DNA of 64,000 nucleotides from an uncultured Candidatus Melainabacteria bacterium (lineage in GTDB: Bacteria > Cyanobacteriota > Vampirovibrionia > Gastranaerophilales > Gastranaerophilaceae), in NCBI GenBank assembly GCA_934693165.1, contig CAKUUX010000002.1:139291-203290 (forward strand), in the 5' to 3' direction. This document shows positions 52,199 through 60,447 of this stretch, in pieces. The notes beneath the pieces were generated by a model. That model was not told where the DNA came from and ran no database searches. It saw nothing but the letters and a program-made list of their open reading frames with translations. The stretch's first letter is position 1. Every line of letters starts with the position of its first letter. The translations under genes and the position numbers were made by a program.

Positions 52199-52525
52199 TT
52201 ATTTAACATCAAATTTTTGTTTAAAAAATTGGTAAGCATATTCTAGTCGAGCTTTTTCTTCTTGAAAATCTTCTGTGTTATATTTTGATTTTAGCTCTTT
52301 ATATTTTTTTTGAATTTCCTCAAAATTAGAACCTGTAGGAAGATTTAGTGATGAATAATGCATTTCTTCTATTGATAAAATTTCTTCTTTTGGAAAAAAG
52401 TCCTTATCATAGCTATCTGTAGCCTTTTTAAGTTCTTTATCCATCATTTCAAAAGCATCTTTTAAAGATACTTCTTTTTTGTTTTTACCAATTAAATTTT
52501 TAATACTATCAAAAAAATTAGTCAT
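52199..52525 (-). CDS. J-domain-like protein lacking HPD
   Basis: A 108-residue protein. The C-terminal half, YSSLNLPTGSNFEEIQKKYKELKSKYNTEDFQ then ARLEYAYQFFKQKF, follows the J-domain pattern, but the HPD tripeptide needed to stimulate DnaK is replaced (KYNTE). It would be a J-like scaffold and not a true co-chaperone. It lies 2 bp after the permease stop, in the same orientation, so the two are probably co-transcribed. Confidence 0.55.
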   Translation of the reverse strand: MTNFFDSIKNLIGKNKKEVSLKDAFEMMDKELKKATDSYDKDFFPKEEILSIEEMHYSSLNLPTGSNFEEIQKKYKELKSKYNTEDFQEEKARLEYAYQFFKQKFDVK

Positions 52526-52527
52526 AA

Positions 52528-54054
52528 TTAATTTTTATCATTCTTAATGTTAGTTTCATTTTTACGAATTTTTTTATAACTGTAGCAGAAGTAGAATAAG
52601 ATACCCACAAGCATATAACCAATAAATATAGGTGTAGAGGCACTACCTGATTTAAATGATGAGTAACATAATCCTGCACAAATGATTATACCGATAAGAG
52701 GTATGATTGGAGAAAATGGAACTTTGAATGAACGATGAACATTTGGTTCTGTTTTTCTCAAAATAGGAATAGCTATGCAAACAATGATTAGAGAGAAGAA
52801 TGTACCAAGATTACATAATTCTGCAGAAATAGTAAGGTCAGTAGTTAAAACTCCAACTATCATGATTAATCCAATAATCCAAATAATTCTGTTTGGGCTG
52901 TTAGTTTTTTTGCTTAGAACTCTTAGTGAACTTGGTAAATAGAAATCTCTGCTCATTGCATAAAGAATTCTTGAACCTGCAATAGTCATAACAAGATTTA
53001 CTGATGTCATAGCTGCTAAAGCTCCAAGTGATACAAGTCCAGCAATTTTAGATTGTCCAATATAATTCAGTGCATAAGCCATTGGTGCTTCTAAATTTAT
53101 TTGATTAAGAGGCATTATGCCTGTTAATACAAGTGCTACTGCCATATATACCACAGTGCAAATTACTAAGGATAAAATAATTGCCAAAGGTATATCTCGT
53201 CTAGGTTTTTTGCATTCTTCCGAAACTGTTGCAACTGCATCAAATCCAATGTATGCAAAAAATATGATAAATGCACCTATACAAATTCCGCTAAAACCGT
53301 TAGGTGCAAATGGTACCCAGTTCTCTGGTTTTACGTAGAATAGACCAGTGAAAATAAATAATAATGCGATTAAAATTTTAACCCCTACCATTATTGTTGT
53401 AACTATAGTTGATTCCTTTGTACCTCTAGTGATACAAAGAGTTAAAAGAATTACAAAAATAATTGCAGGTAAGTTTATAGAAAAAGGCATTCCAAATATA
53501 TGTGGAACACTATTAATAACATCAGCACTTTGTTTCAGAAGCGTATGATAATCTGTCACAAGCCATACTGGAGGGTTAATAAGCCAATCAGGTAAATATT
53601 TATCAAAACCTCTAAGGAATTGGAAAAGATATCCATTCCAAGCGATTGCACCTGCAATACCACCAATGATATATTCAAGAATTAATAGCCATCCTACAAT
53701 CCATGCAACAAATTCACCTAGGGTTGCGTAAGTATAAATATAAGCACTACCTGCAACAGGCATAATACAAGCAAGTTCGCAATAACATAATGCTGAAAAT
53801 ACACAAGCTACAACTGCAATTACCATAGAAATTGTAACTGCTGAACCTGCACCAAGTGTTGTTCCAGATCCTGCTGTCGCAACACCAATGATTGTGAACA
53901 ACCCTGCACCAAAAATTGCTCCAACCCCTAACATTACCAAGTCAAAAAGACCTAAAGTTTTTTTGATTTCAGAATTAGCTGCTGTTTCAATAATTTCAGT
54001 AGAATTTTTTCTTTTTATTAAATTTTTAAAAAGGGTTGTGATAGTCTTTTTCAT
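52528..54054 (-). CDS. APC-superfamily amino acid permease
   Basis: A 508-residue permease with 12 or more helices. GLFDLVMLGVGAIFGAGLFTIIG is the APC helix-1 consensus with the GxGxF-type substrate loop; FFAYIGFDAVATVSEECKKPRRDIP is the second signature. The layout is of the CAT (cationic amino acid) type seen in bacteria. The substrate is not certain. Confidence 0.92.
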   Translation of the reverse strand: MKKTITTLFKNLIKRKNSTEIIETAANSEIKKTLGLFDLVMLGVGAIFGAGLFTIIGVATAGSGTTLGAGSAVTISMVIAVVACVFSALCYCELACIMPVAGSAYIYTYATLGEFVAWIVGWLLILEYIIGGIAGAIAWNGYLFQFLRGFDKYLPDWLINPPVWLVTDYHTLLKQSADVINSVPHIFGMPFSINLPAIIFVILLTLCITRGTKESTIVTTIMVGVKILIALLFIFTGLFYVKPENWVPFAPNGFSGICIGAFIIFFAYIGFDAVATVSEECKKPRRDIPLAIILSLVICTVVYMAVALVLTGIMPLNQINLEAPMAYALNYIGQSKIAGLVSLGALAAMTSVNLVMTIAGSRILYAMSRDFYLPSSLRVLSKKTNSPNRIIWIIGLIMIVGVLTTDLTISAELCNLGTFFSLIIVCIAIPILRKTEPNVHRSFKVPFSPIIPLIGIIICAGLCYSSFKSGSASTPIFIGYMLVGILFYFCYSYKKIRKNETNIKNDKN

Positions 54055-54124
54055 ACTCTCCTAGATTAACACAAACACACCTTTGTTATTAGCAATTTTC
54101 TTGTATTTTTACATATCAAAACAT

Positions 54125-54154
54125 TTGTTACAATTCGGGTTTTAAATGTAACAA
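54125..54154. promoter_or_regulatory. Candidate operator in the permease-orphan divergent gap
   Basis: TTGTTACA (54125-54132) and TGTAACAA (54147-54154) are perfect inverted half-sites 22 bp apart (two helical turns), between the divergent starts at 54054 and 54204. They could bind a dimeric regulator. Confidence 0.4.
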
Positions 54155-54203
54155 TTGCATGCTTTTAGATTAATTAATTTTGATACTTTGTTTTTATACA
54201 ACT

Positions 54204-54857
54204 ATGGTAGTAGAATGTGTTAATTTAAATTCTTTTAATCAGGTAAGTAATTGTAGACAAGTATTAAATAATGCTACAAAATATGTTTCAAATCCTGTAA
54301 AAACTGACAAAGCAGAGGATAGTAACAAAGCTGTAGTTTCTAAAGATGGTAACACTGCGATTAGAAATATGGCTTTAGCATCATTAAAGTTGAAAAAATC
54401 TGCTGTTGTTGTTCAAAACGGCAAAGAGTATAATATTAAAGGTAAGTATAAGGTGATTGGAGAATTACCAACAAAAGAAGTTAACGCAACATGGGCTTCT
54501 CGTGGTTATACTGATCCTCCTTATAAGCCAAATGAAAAAGCTCAAATTATTGAACTTACGGATACAGCAAAATTTGTAAGAACTTATGATAATAAAAATT
54601 CATTCAAAGCTGGTGGTTGGGTTATGAAATACGAAGACATAAAAGGCTTGTCACCAGAAGAAATTGCTGATAAATTTGCGTTACCACAAGTTCCAAAATA
54701 TGTATGTGATTGTACTCTTGAAGCAGGCACAAAATTGTGTACTGGTGAGTGTAATCCATTGTATGGCAGAAAAGGTGGAGGTACTCAGTTTGATTTGATG
54801 GGTGTTCGTACAGGAAAATTTGACAACGAAAGAGAAATTGGTAAATCTCTTGCTTAG
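54204..54857 (+). CDS. Orphan protein with a polymorphic-toxin-like C-terminal domain
   Basis: A 217-residue protein; ATG 54204 is the first good start. The N-terminal ~75 residues are Asn/Lys/Val-rich. The C-terminal part has TAKFVRTYDNKNSFKAGGWVM, then DKFALPQVPKYVCDCTLEAGTKLCTG and GGGTQFDLMG. The pattern (LP.P..., xxxGTKxxTG, GGGxQF) resembles domains at the C-termini of large RHS/CdiA-type toxins, but I cannot name the family. No immunity gene is evident, and no ribosome site is seen. Confidence 0.45.
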   Translation: MVVECVNLNSFNQVSNCRQVLNNATKYVSNPVKTDKAEDSNKAVVSKDGNTAIRNMALASLKLKKSAVVVQNGKEYNIKGKYKVIGELPTKEVNATWASRGYTDPPYKPNEKAQIIELTDTAKFVRTYDNKNSFKAGGWVMKYEDIKGLSPEEIADKFALPQVPKYVCDCTLEAGTKLCTGECNPLYGRKGGGTQFDLMGVRTGKFDNEREIGKSLA

Positions 54858-54929
54858 TTTTGGCAATTTTTTCTATTCACTTGTTTTATAATTCATGTCT
54901 AGCTATGTAATTTTAGGAGAATTCTATAT

Positions 54930-55811
54930 ATGGATATTGAAATAAAGAAAAATCAAGGTTTAACTCAGGCTATTGCATCGAAATTGGGTTTATCAAAAGA
55001 TGAATGTAAAAAGATTGATACTTCCGTTTGGCAAGATGTTATGAAGACAGTTGATGAAGAACAATCAGCACGTAAAGAAAAAAATCCAAATGATACAAGT
55101 ATTTTCTCAGGTGGAAATGATATTTCTACTATAGATAAAAAAGAGAATTGGAAGAGCAATTTTATCGCTAAAGAGGGTAAAGTTTCTTTGAGTGATGAAT
55201 CTTGGTCTAAGATTTCTGGTTTACTAGGTAAAAAAGAAGCTCCAAAAACAGAAGAAAAACCAAAAGCAGAAGATACTTCAAAGACTGATGAAAAGCCTAA
55301 AGCAGAAGGTAAAGTTATAAAACGTTCTGTTGATGGAGAAAAGAAAGATATTGTTGTAACTAAAAATGACAAAGGTCAAAAAGTACGCAGAGAATTAAAC
55401 GCAGATGGTACTGTAGGTGATACTCTTGCTGCGACAAAGACTTTTGGTAATAACAAGTATATTTCAGGTGATTTTCCTCCTGAAACTCGCATTTGGGAAC
55501 GTACTGTAAACGGACAAAAAGATACACAAATAGGTGTTTACCATGATGATAATGGAAATAAAGTTAGAAAATTAGTTGTAACTGATGAAAAAACTGGAAA
55601 GAAAACTCTTGGTGAAGAAGTCGTTCCAGTAAAAACTTTTGGTAAAAATAAATATATTACTAAATCAGAATTTGATGCAAAAGTCAGAGAAGATTTAGGT
55701 GGTAAAAGTTTACCAGATGATGTCACAGCAAAAATTTCAGGTGATAAAATTTCTTACAAATGCAACGGTAAGACAATTTCAAGAACCGAAGTTTTAGAGA
55801 AAATTAAGTAG
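54930..55811 (+). CDS. Orphan Lys/Thr-rich protein with repeated motif
   Basis: A 293-residue protein without a signal peptide: helical N-terminus (LTQAIASKLGLSKDECKKIDT), a low-complexity linker of KAED/KTDEKPK type (about 105-130), then two repeats each with KTFG(N/K)NKYI (about residue 170 and 235). The repeats share GxxxRxL strands. The composition recalls the metallopeptidase at 50387. No family recognised; AGGAG lies 8 bp before ATG. Confidence 0.6.
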   Translation: MDIEIKKNQGLTQAIASKLGLSKDECKKIDTSVWQDVMKTVDEEQSARKEKNPNDTSIFSGGNDISTIDKKENWKSNFIAKEGKVSLSDESWSKISGLLGKKEAPKTEEKPKAEDTSKTDEKPKAEGKVIKRSVDGEKKDIVVTKNDKGQKVRRELNADGTVGDTLAATKTFGNNKYISGDFPPETRIWERTVNGQKDTQIGVYHDDNGNKVRKLVVTDEKTGKKTLGEEVVPVKTFGKNKYITKSEFDAKVREDLGGKSLPDDVTAKISGDKISYKCNGKTISRTEVLEKIK

Positions 55812-55825
55812 TAATTTAAGTTGTT

Positions 55826-55857
55826 AAAAATCTCCTCTGTGCTCAGGGGAGGTTTTT
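55826..55857 (+). terminator. Intrinsic terminator after the orphan gene
   Basis: AAATCTCCTCT/AGGGGAGGTTT stem (G-U pairs) with a 6-base loop and T-run, immediately followed by the next gene's promoter-like TATACT. Confidence 0.75.
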
Positions 55858-55876
55858 GTATTATACTGTTGGTAAT

Positions 55877-56527
55877 ATGTGTGCACAAATAACAGAAGAC
55901 AAATTAGCTTCATATAAAGCTTATTTAACGATTGTTCAAGAAAGAATGATTGATAAATATTTTGAGGAACAAAAACCTTATATTTGTTGTAAGGCTGGTT
56001 GTTCTCATTGTTGCGAAAAAGGTCAATATCCAGTAACGGAAATCGAATTAGCATATTTAATGTTGGGATACAAACTTCTTCCATTTGAAACACAGTTAAA
56101 AATTAGGGATAATTTTGATAAACTGAAATCACAATATGAATTTTTTAAACAACATCATAGTGGTACAAAAGACAATCCAGTTTTTATGTACAAATGTCCT
56201 TTTTTAGTAGCAGGAAGATGTTCTGTCTATGAGTATAGAGCTGTAATTTGTAGAACGCATGGTTTATTATTTTTTGTTGAAGAAAAAGATGGAACGCACA
56301 AAAATAAAATTCCGTACTGCGTTCATTACGGATTAAATTATAGCAATATTTATGATGAAGAAACTAAAACTCTTTCTGACGTGAAAATGGCAGAGTTAGG
56401 TATTAAACAAGAACCACTTGCATACAATTTGGGTTTGAAAGCTTTATTTAGAAAAGAATTAACAGATAATTTTGATTTTGAATTTGGAGAAGTTAAACCT
56501 TTGATAGATTGGTTTATGCCAGAGTAG
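55877..56527 (+). CDS. YkgJ-type cysteine-cluster protein 1
   Basis: A 216-residue protein with CCKAGCSHCCEKGQYPVT (Cys-x3-Cys-x2-Cys-Cys), then CPFLVAGRCSVYEYRAVICRTHG. This is the YkgJ/CxxCxxCC zinc- or iron-chelating family; its function is unknown. ATG 55877 is preferred to an upstream TTG (55856), which lies in the terminator T-run. TATACT ends 9 bp before the ATG, so the leader is very short. Confidence 0.85.
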   Translation: MCAQITEDKLASYKAYLTIVQERMIDKYFEEQKPYICCKAGCSHCCEKGQYPVTEIELAYLMLGYKLLPFETQLKIRDNFDKLKSQYEFFKQHHSGTKDNPVFMYKCPFLVAGRCSVYEYRAVICRTHGLLFFVEEKDGTHKNKIPYCVHYGLNYSNIYDEETKTLSDVKMAELGIKQEPLAYNLGLKALFRKELTDNFDFEFGEVKPLIDWFMPE

Positions 56528-56594
56528 TTTAGAAACCTTGCTAATTGTTAAATTTTTTTGAACCTTTTATATTTGCGTAAAAGGAGATATTTTT

Positions 56595-56912
56595 ATGGCA
56601 GCAAATTTAAATAGAAAAACTTTTGAAGAAATGGTTACTAATGGTAAAGGTGTGGCTTTAGTTGATTTTTGGGCACCATGGTGTGGGCCTTGTAGACAAC
56701 AAGTTCCAATTGTTGATAAACTGGCAGATGAGGTTTCTAAAAGAGCTTTTGTGGGTAAAGTTAATGTTGAAGAAGAAACAATTTTGTCAAAAATGTTTGA
56801 TATTGTTTCTATTCCAACTCTCATTGTTTTTAAAAATGGAAAAGTCGTAGATAGAATGTCGGGTTTGCATACAATGCCTCAATTGATTGAAGCTATTGAT
56901 AAACAGCTATAA
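56595..56912 (+). CDS. trxA: Thioredoxin
   Basis: A 105-residue thioredoxin with DFWAPWCGPCRQQVP (Cys30, Cys33) and cis-Pro loop VSIPTLIVFKNGKVVDRMSG. Cytoplasmic disulfide reductase. An AAAAGGAGAT site lies 9 bp before the ATG. Which substrates it serves is unknown; two Cys-cluster genes flank it. The symbol means family only, as the genome may hold other copies. Confidence 0.93.
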   Translation: MAANLNRKTFEEMVTNGKGVALVDFWAPWCGPCRQQVPIVDKLADEVSKRAFVGKVNVEEETILSKMFDIVSIPTLIVFKNGKVVDRMSGLHTMPQLIEAIDKQL

Positions 56913-57494
56913 TTACCACTCTTCAGAGCCATATTTTTCGTAAAACGCTAGAATTTCATTTATTTTGTTAATTCGTTTGTTTATTTCGTTAATTTGGTTT
57001 TGATTTGTGGCTAATTTCAAAAGCTCATTTAATTCTTGTAAATTATCTTTTTGATGCTTAATTTCTTGAATTTTATGGGCTTTTTGTTCCTCTAACCAAC
57101 CTTGAAAACCACAGTGAGGAGGTACAATTGACCAAGCAGAAAAAGGATTTAGTCTGCAAAGTAAAGGTCTATGTTCATAATCGCCACATTTGTTATCATC
57201 TCTTAAGTATTTACATTTATAAAAGGTGATATCTTCAAGTTTTTGAGGGGTTCTGCTTAAAATATTTTCTACAATTTCTGCTGATTCTTTCTTTGCCTCT
57301 TCAATCGAGTCAAAAGGTACGAAAACACTTAAAAAATCAATGGCAGAATCGTCACCTTGTGCTTTTTTTTCAAGAAGTTCTTTGTAGGTAAATTTTGTTG
57401 TTACAACACGACAACAATCTCCACACATTTTACAGAGTTCTTGTGGACGATTTTTTACCATATTTAAAAGTTCTTGTCTTTCTTCTTCTCTCAT
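56913..57494 (-). CDS. YkgJ-type cysteine-cluster protein 2
   Basis: A 193-residue protein with CKMCGDCCRVVTTKFTYKELLEKK, then YKCKYLRDDNKCGDYEHRPLLCRLNPF: the same Cys order as its neighbour at 55877, plus a C-terminal coiled coil (about 130-180). It is convergent with the thioredoxin gene, the stops touching at 56912/56913. Confidence 0.85.
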   Translation of the reverse strand: MREEERQELLNMVKNRPQELCKMCGDCCRVVTTKFTYKELLEKKAQGDDSAIDFLSVFVPFDSIEEAKKESAEIVENILSRTPQKLEDITFYKCKYLRDDNKCGDYEHRPLLCRLNPFSAWSIVPPHCGFQGWLEEQKAHKIQEIKHQKDNLQELNELLKLATNQNQINEINKRINKINEILAFYEKYGSEEW

Positions 57495-57508
57495 AAATTT
57501 ATTAATAG

Positions 57509-57540
57509 AAGGGCTTAATCTAAATGATTAAGCCCTTTTT
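57509..57540. terminator. Intrinsic terminator between OmpH and Cys-cluster genes
   Basis: 12-bp stem AAGGGCTTAATC/GATTAAGCCCTT. The T-run is on the plus strand, but ompH is on the minus strand; its transcript would meet the same stem. Confidence 0.7.
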
Positions 57541-57548
57541 AAAATCTG

Positions 57549-58022
57549 TTATTTTTTGTTTACTTCTTTTGTAAGTTCTGCTGTAATATCTTCTCCACCA
57601 TATAATACTGTGCCTTTTGCAAGTACTAAATCGTATTCAGAAGTTTGAGCTTTTTTAGTAATTATTGCAGAGATTTTTTTATCAATTTCTGCTAATTTTT
57701 TGTTGTATGCCTCAGTGTTAACTTTTCTTTTTTGAAGTAATGTTGCTTGATATTTGTCTGCTAATTTAGCCTTGTTAGCTTCGGTTGATTGTTTGTCAAC
57801 ATCTGCTTTAGCAGTTTCTACAAATTTTTTCATGTCTTCAATATTTTTTAATTGTTCTTTCTTCAAAGCTTTAACTTGGTTTGAAGATTCAACAAGTTTT
57901 GGTACATCTACTACTGCAACTTTGTATGAAGCAGGTGCTTTTGAGTTTGCAAAGTTATTTGTGCTTAATCCTAATACGAATGCAAATGCGATGATTCCAA
58001 ATATTTTTAAATTTTTATTCAT
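57549..58022 (-). CDS. OmpH/Skp-family periplasmic chaperone
   Basis: A 157-residue protein with a signal peptide (IFGIIAFAFVLGLSTNNFANS), a VAVVDVPKLVESSNQVKAL strand, a long coiled coil (about 60-115) and a C-terminal SEYDLVLAKGTVLYGGEDIT strand. This fits Skp/OmpH, which escorts outer-membrane proteins. On the minus strand a TATAAT lies about 30 bp before the ATG. Confidence 0.85.
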   Translation of the reverse strand: MNKNLKIFGIIAFAFVLGLSTNNFANSKAPASYKVAVVDVPKLVESSNQVKALKKEQLKNIEDMKKFVETAKADVDKQSTEANKAKLADKYQATLLQKRKVNTEAYNKKLAEIDKKISAIITKKAQTSEYDLVLAKGTVLYGGEDITAELTKEVNKK

Positions 58023-58126
58023 GCGATAGTCCTTTCCTTTTTTCTTTAATTATATAATAAACTTTTGATTTTTGTATTAGAAAATTGTTTATATTTTTTT
58101 ATCTCATGTAAAATTTTTATACATAT

Positions 58127-58156
58127 TTGATATGAGATTTCATTTTCTGATAAAAT
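58127..58156 (+). promoter_or_regulatory. Predicted promoter of dapB-lpx cluster
   Basis: TTGATA (58127-58132), 18-bp spacer, extended -10 TGATAAAAT (58151-58156), 22 bp before dapB. Confidence 0.5.
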
Positions 58157-58178
58157 ATAAAAAAAGGATGAGATTATT

Positions 58179-58925
58179 ATGATTAAAGTTGCAGTTTGTG
58201 GCGCAAACGGAAAAATGGGACAAGAAGTTGTAAAAATGGTGAAAGAAACACCGGATTTACAATTAATTGCTACTATTGATATAAAAGATGCTGATTATAA
58301 CTCAATCGATGAAGCTTGTAAAAATAGTGAAATTGATGTTTTAGTTGATTTTACAAATCCTGATTCTGTTTACAAAAATGCTCTTGATTGTTTAAATAAC
58401 GGAGTTAGACCTGTAATTGGCACAACAGGCTTATCAGATGAGCAGATTGAAAATTTAAAAAATTTAACTTCTGAAAAAGGTCTTGGATGTTTTATTGCAC
58501 CAAACTTTTCTACAGGAGCTGTATTAATGATGGAATTTGCTAAGAAAGCGTCAAAATATTTTGATAATGCTGAAATTATTGAACTTCACCATAATCAAAA
58601 AAAGGATGCACCTTCTGGTACTGCTGTAAAAACAGCAAAAATGATGAGTGAAGCAAAAGAATCTTTTACAAACGGAAATTGTGCTGAAAAAGAATTAATT
58701 ACTGGTTCTAGAGGTGGTGAATCATATTCAAATATTCATATCCATTCAGTTCGTATGCCAGGATATATGGCATCTCAAGAAGTTTTATTCGGTAGTGACG
58801 GACAAATTTTAACTATTAGACACGATTCATCAAATAGAGCATGCTATATGCCAGGAGTTAGAATGGCAGTTGAATATATTGCAAAACATGATGAATTCGT
58901 TTGGGGATTAGAAAATATTTTATAA
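58179..58925 (+). CDS. dapB: 4-hydroxy-tetrahydrodipicolinate reductase
   Basis: A 248-residue DapB: NAD(P)H loop VCGANGKMGQEV, ELHHNQKKDAPSGTA (catalytic His/Lys and substrate loop), GRGGESYSNIHIHSVRMPG-type strand. It makes tetrahydrodipicolinate for lysine and peptidoglycan. AAAAAAGGATGAG precedes it. It heads an operon-like run to lpxC. Confidence 0.95.
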   Translation: MIKVAVCGANGKMGQEVVKMVKETPDLQLIATIDIKDADYNSIDEACKNSEIDVLVDFTNPDSVYKNALDCLNNGVRPVIGTTGLSDEQIENLKNLTSEKGLGCFIAPNFSTGAVLMMEFAKKASKYFDNAEIIELHHNQKKDAPSGTAVKTAKMMSEAKESFTNGNCAEKELITGSRGGESYSNIHIHSVRMPGYMASQEVLFGSDGQILTIRHDSSNRACYMPGVRMAVEYIAKHDEFVWGLENIL

Positions 58926-58939
58926 CAGGAGATTATATA

Positions 58940-59959
58940 ATGACAGGAAAAGCTAATTTAGCCGTTTTGGGTGCGACAGGTGTTGTTGGAAGACATATCC
59001 TAGAAATTTTAAAGGAGTTAGAAGTTCCATATAATACAATTAAGTTTTTATCAAGTAAAAAATCTGCAGGTTCAAAAATAACTTTTGACGGCAAAGAATA
59101 TACTGTTGAAGAAGCTACTCCAGAAAGTTTTGACGGTGTTAATGTTGTCTTGGCTTCAGCAGGTGGCTCTACAAGTAAAATGTTTGCTCCTGAAATTGTT
59201 AAAAGAGGTGGCGTAATTATTGATAACTCAAGCGCTTTCAGAATGGATAAGGATGTTCCATTGGTTATTGCAGGAGTAAATGACGAAGATTTAAAAAAAC
59301 ATAAAGGTGTTATTGCTAATCCAAACTGTTCAACTTCTCAATTGATGTTAGCTCTTGAACCTTTAAATAAAGCTTTTAAAATTAAAAGATTGATTGTTTC
59401 AACTTATCAATCAGTTTCAGGTGCAGGGTTGAAGGCAATTAACGAATTAAAAAACTCTACTCAAGCAAAATTAAACGGCGAAAAATTTGAGCCAGTTGCT
59501 TTCAAAAAAGATATTGCATTCAATTGTATTCCTCAAATAGATGTATTCTGTGATAACGGTTATACAAATGAAGAAATGAAGGTTGTTAGAGAAACTAAGA
59601 AAATTCTTCACCTGGACGAAAATCTTCCAATCACTTGTACAGCAGTTAGAGTTCCTGTATTTGTAAGTCATAGTGAAGCTGTTGATGTTGAATTTGAAAA
59701 ACCTGTTGATGCAAATTCAGTAACAGAAGTTTTGAAAAATGCTTACGGAGTTGAAGTTGTAGACGATACAGAAAATTATGTATATCCAGTTCCAACTGAA
59801 GCAGAGGGCAAAGACCCAGTTTATGTTGGAAGAATTAGAAAATGCTTAGCTTTTGATAATGGTATTTCTTTCTTCTGCGTCGCTGATAATTTAAGAATTG
59901 GTGCAGCTTTAAATACTGTAAGATTAGCAAAATTAGTAATTGAGCAAGGGTTATACTAA
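58940..59959 (+). CDS. asd: Aspartate-semialdehyde dehydrogenase
   Basis: A 339-residue Asd: VLGATGVVGRHILEIL, NSSAFRMDKDVPLVIAGVN and NPNCSTSQLM (catalytic Cys130). It converts aspartyl phosphate to the semialdehyde, the product of aspartokinase. ATG 58940 follows AGGAGA; an earlier TTG would overlap dapB by 25 bp without homology. Confidence 0.95.
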   Translation: MTGKANLAVLGATGVVGRHILEILKELEVPYNTIKFLSSKKSAGSKITFDGKEYTVEEATPESFDGVNVVLASAGGSTSKMFAPEIVKRGGVIIDNSSAFRMDKDVPLVIAGVNDEDLKKHKGVIANPNCSTSQLMLALEPLNKAFKIKRLIVSTYQSVSGAGLKAINELKNSTQAKLNGEKFEPVAFKKDIAFNCIPQIDVFCDNGYTNEEMKVVRETKKILHLDENLPITCTAVRVPVFVSHSEAVDVEFEKPVDANSVTEVLKNAYGVEVVDDTENYVYPVPTEAEGKDPVYVGRIRKCLAFDNGISFFCVADNLRIGAALNTVRLAKLVIEQGLY

Positions 59960-60432
59960 TGTTTAATTTGATAGAAAAAGAAAATTTAGTTTCAACAATT
60001 GAAGCGTTAAGAAAACAGGGTAAAACAATTGTAACTACAAACGGTTGTTTTGACTTGTTACATGTTGGGCATGTTCGTTACTTACAAAAAACAAAAACTT
60101 TTGCAGATGTTTGTATTGTAATGCTAAATTCTGATGCGTCTGTAAAACGCTTAAAAGGCGAAACTAGACCTTTAAACAATGAAAGAGATAGGGCTGAAAT
60201 TTTATGTGCTTTATCTTGTGTCGATTATGTGGTAATATTTGATGAGGATACACCACGTAATCTATTAGACATTATTAAACCAGATGTACATACAAAAGGT
60301 GGAGATTATACATTAGACACTCTTCCAGAGGCTGATGTTATTAGAAAAAATAATATTCATGTAGAATTTATCACTTTTGTTGAAGGTAAATCTACGACAA
60401 ACATAATTAACAAAATGAATAATCATAATTAA
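59959..60432 (+). CDS. HldE C-terminal-type heptose-1-phosphate adenylyltransferase
   Basis: A 157-residue nucleotidyltransferase with TTNGCFDLLHVGHVRYLQ (HVGH 35-38), VKRLKGETRPLNNERDRA and FVEGKSTTNII. This is the RfaE/HldE C-domain alone; ADP-heptose for LPS cores is the likely product. The kinase half is not present here. The ATG overlaps the asd stop (TAATG). Confidence 0.9.
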   Translation: MFNLIEKENLVSTIEALRKQGKTIVTTNGCFDLLHVGHVRYLQKTKTFADVCIVMLNSDASVKRLKGETRPLNNERDRAEILCALSCVDYVVIFDEDTPRNLLDIIKPDVHTKGGDYTLDTLPEADVIRKNNIHVEFITFVEGKSTTNIINKMNNHN

Positions 60433-60447
60433 GGAGAAAAAAATAAA

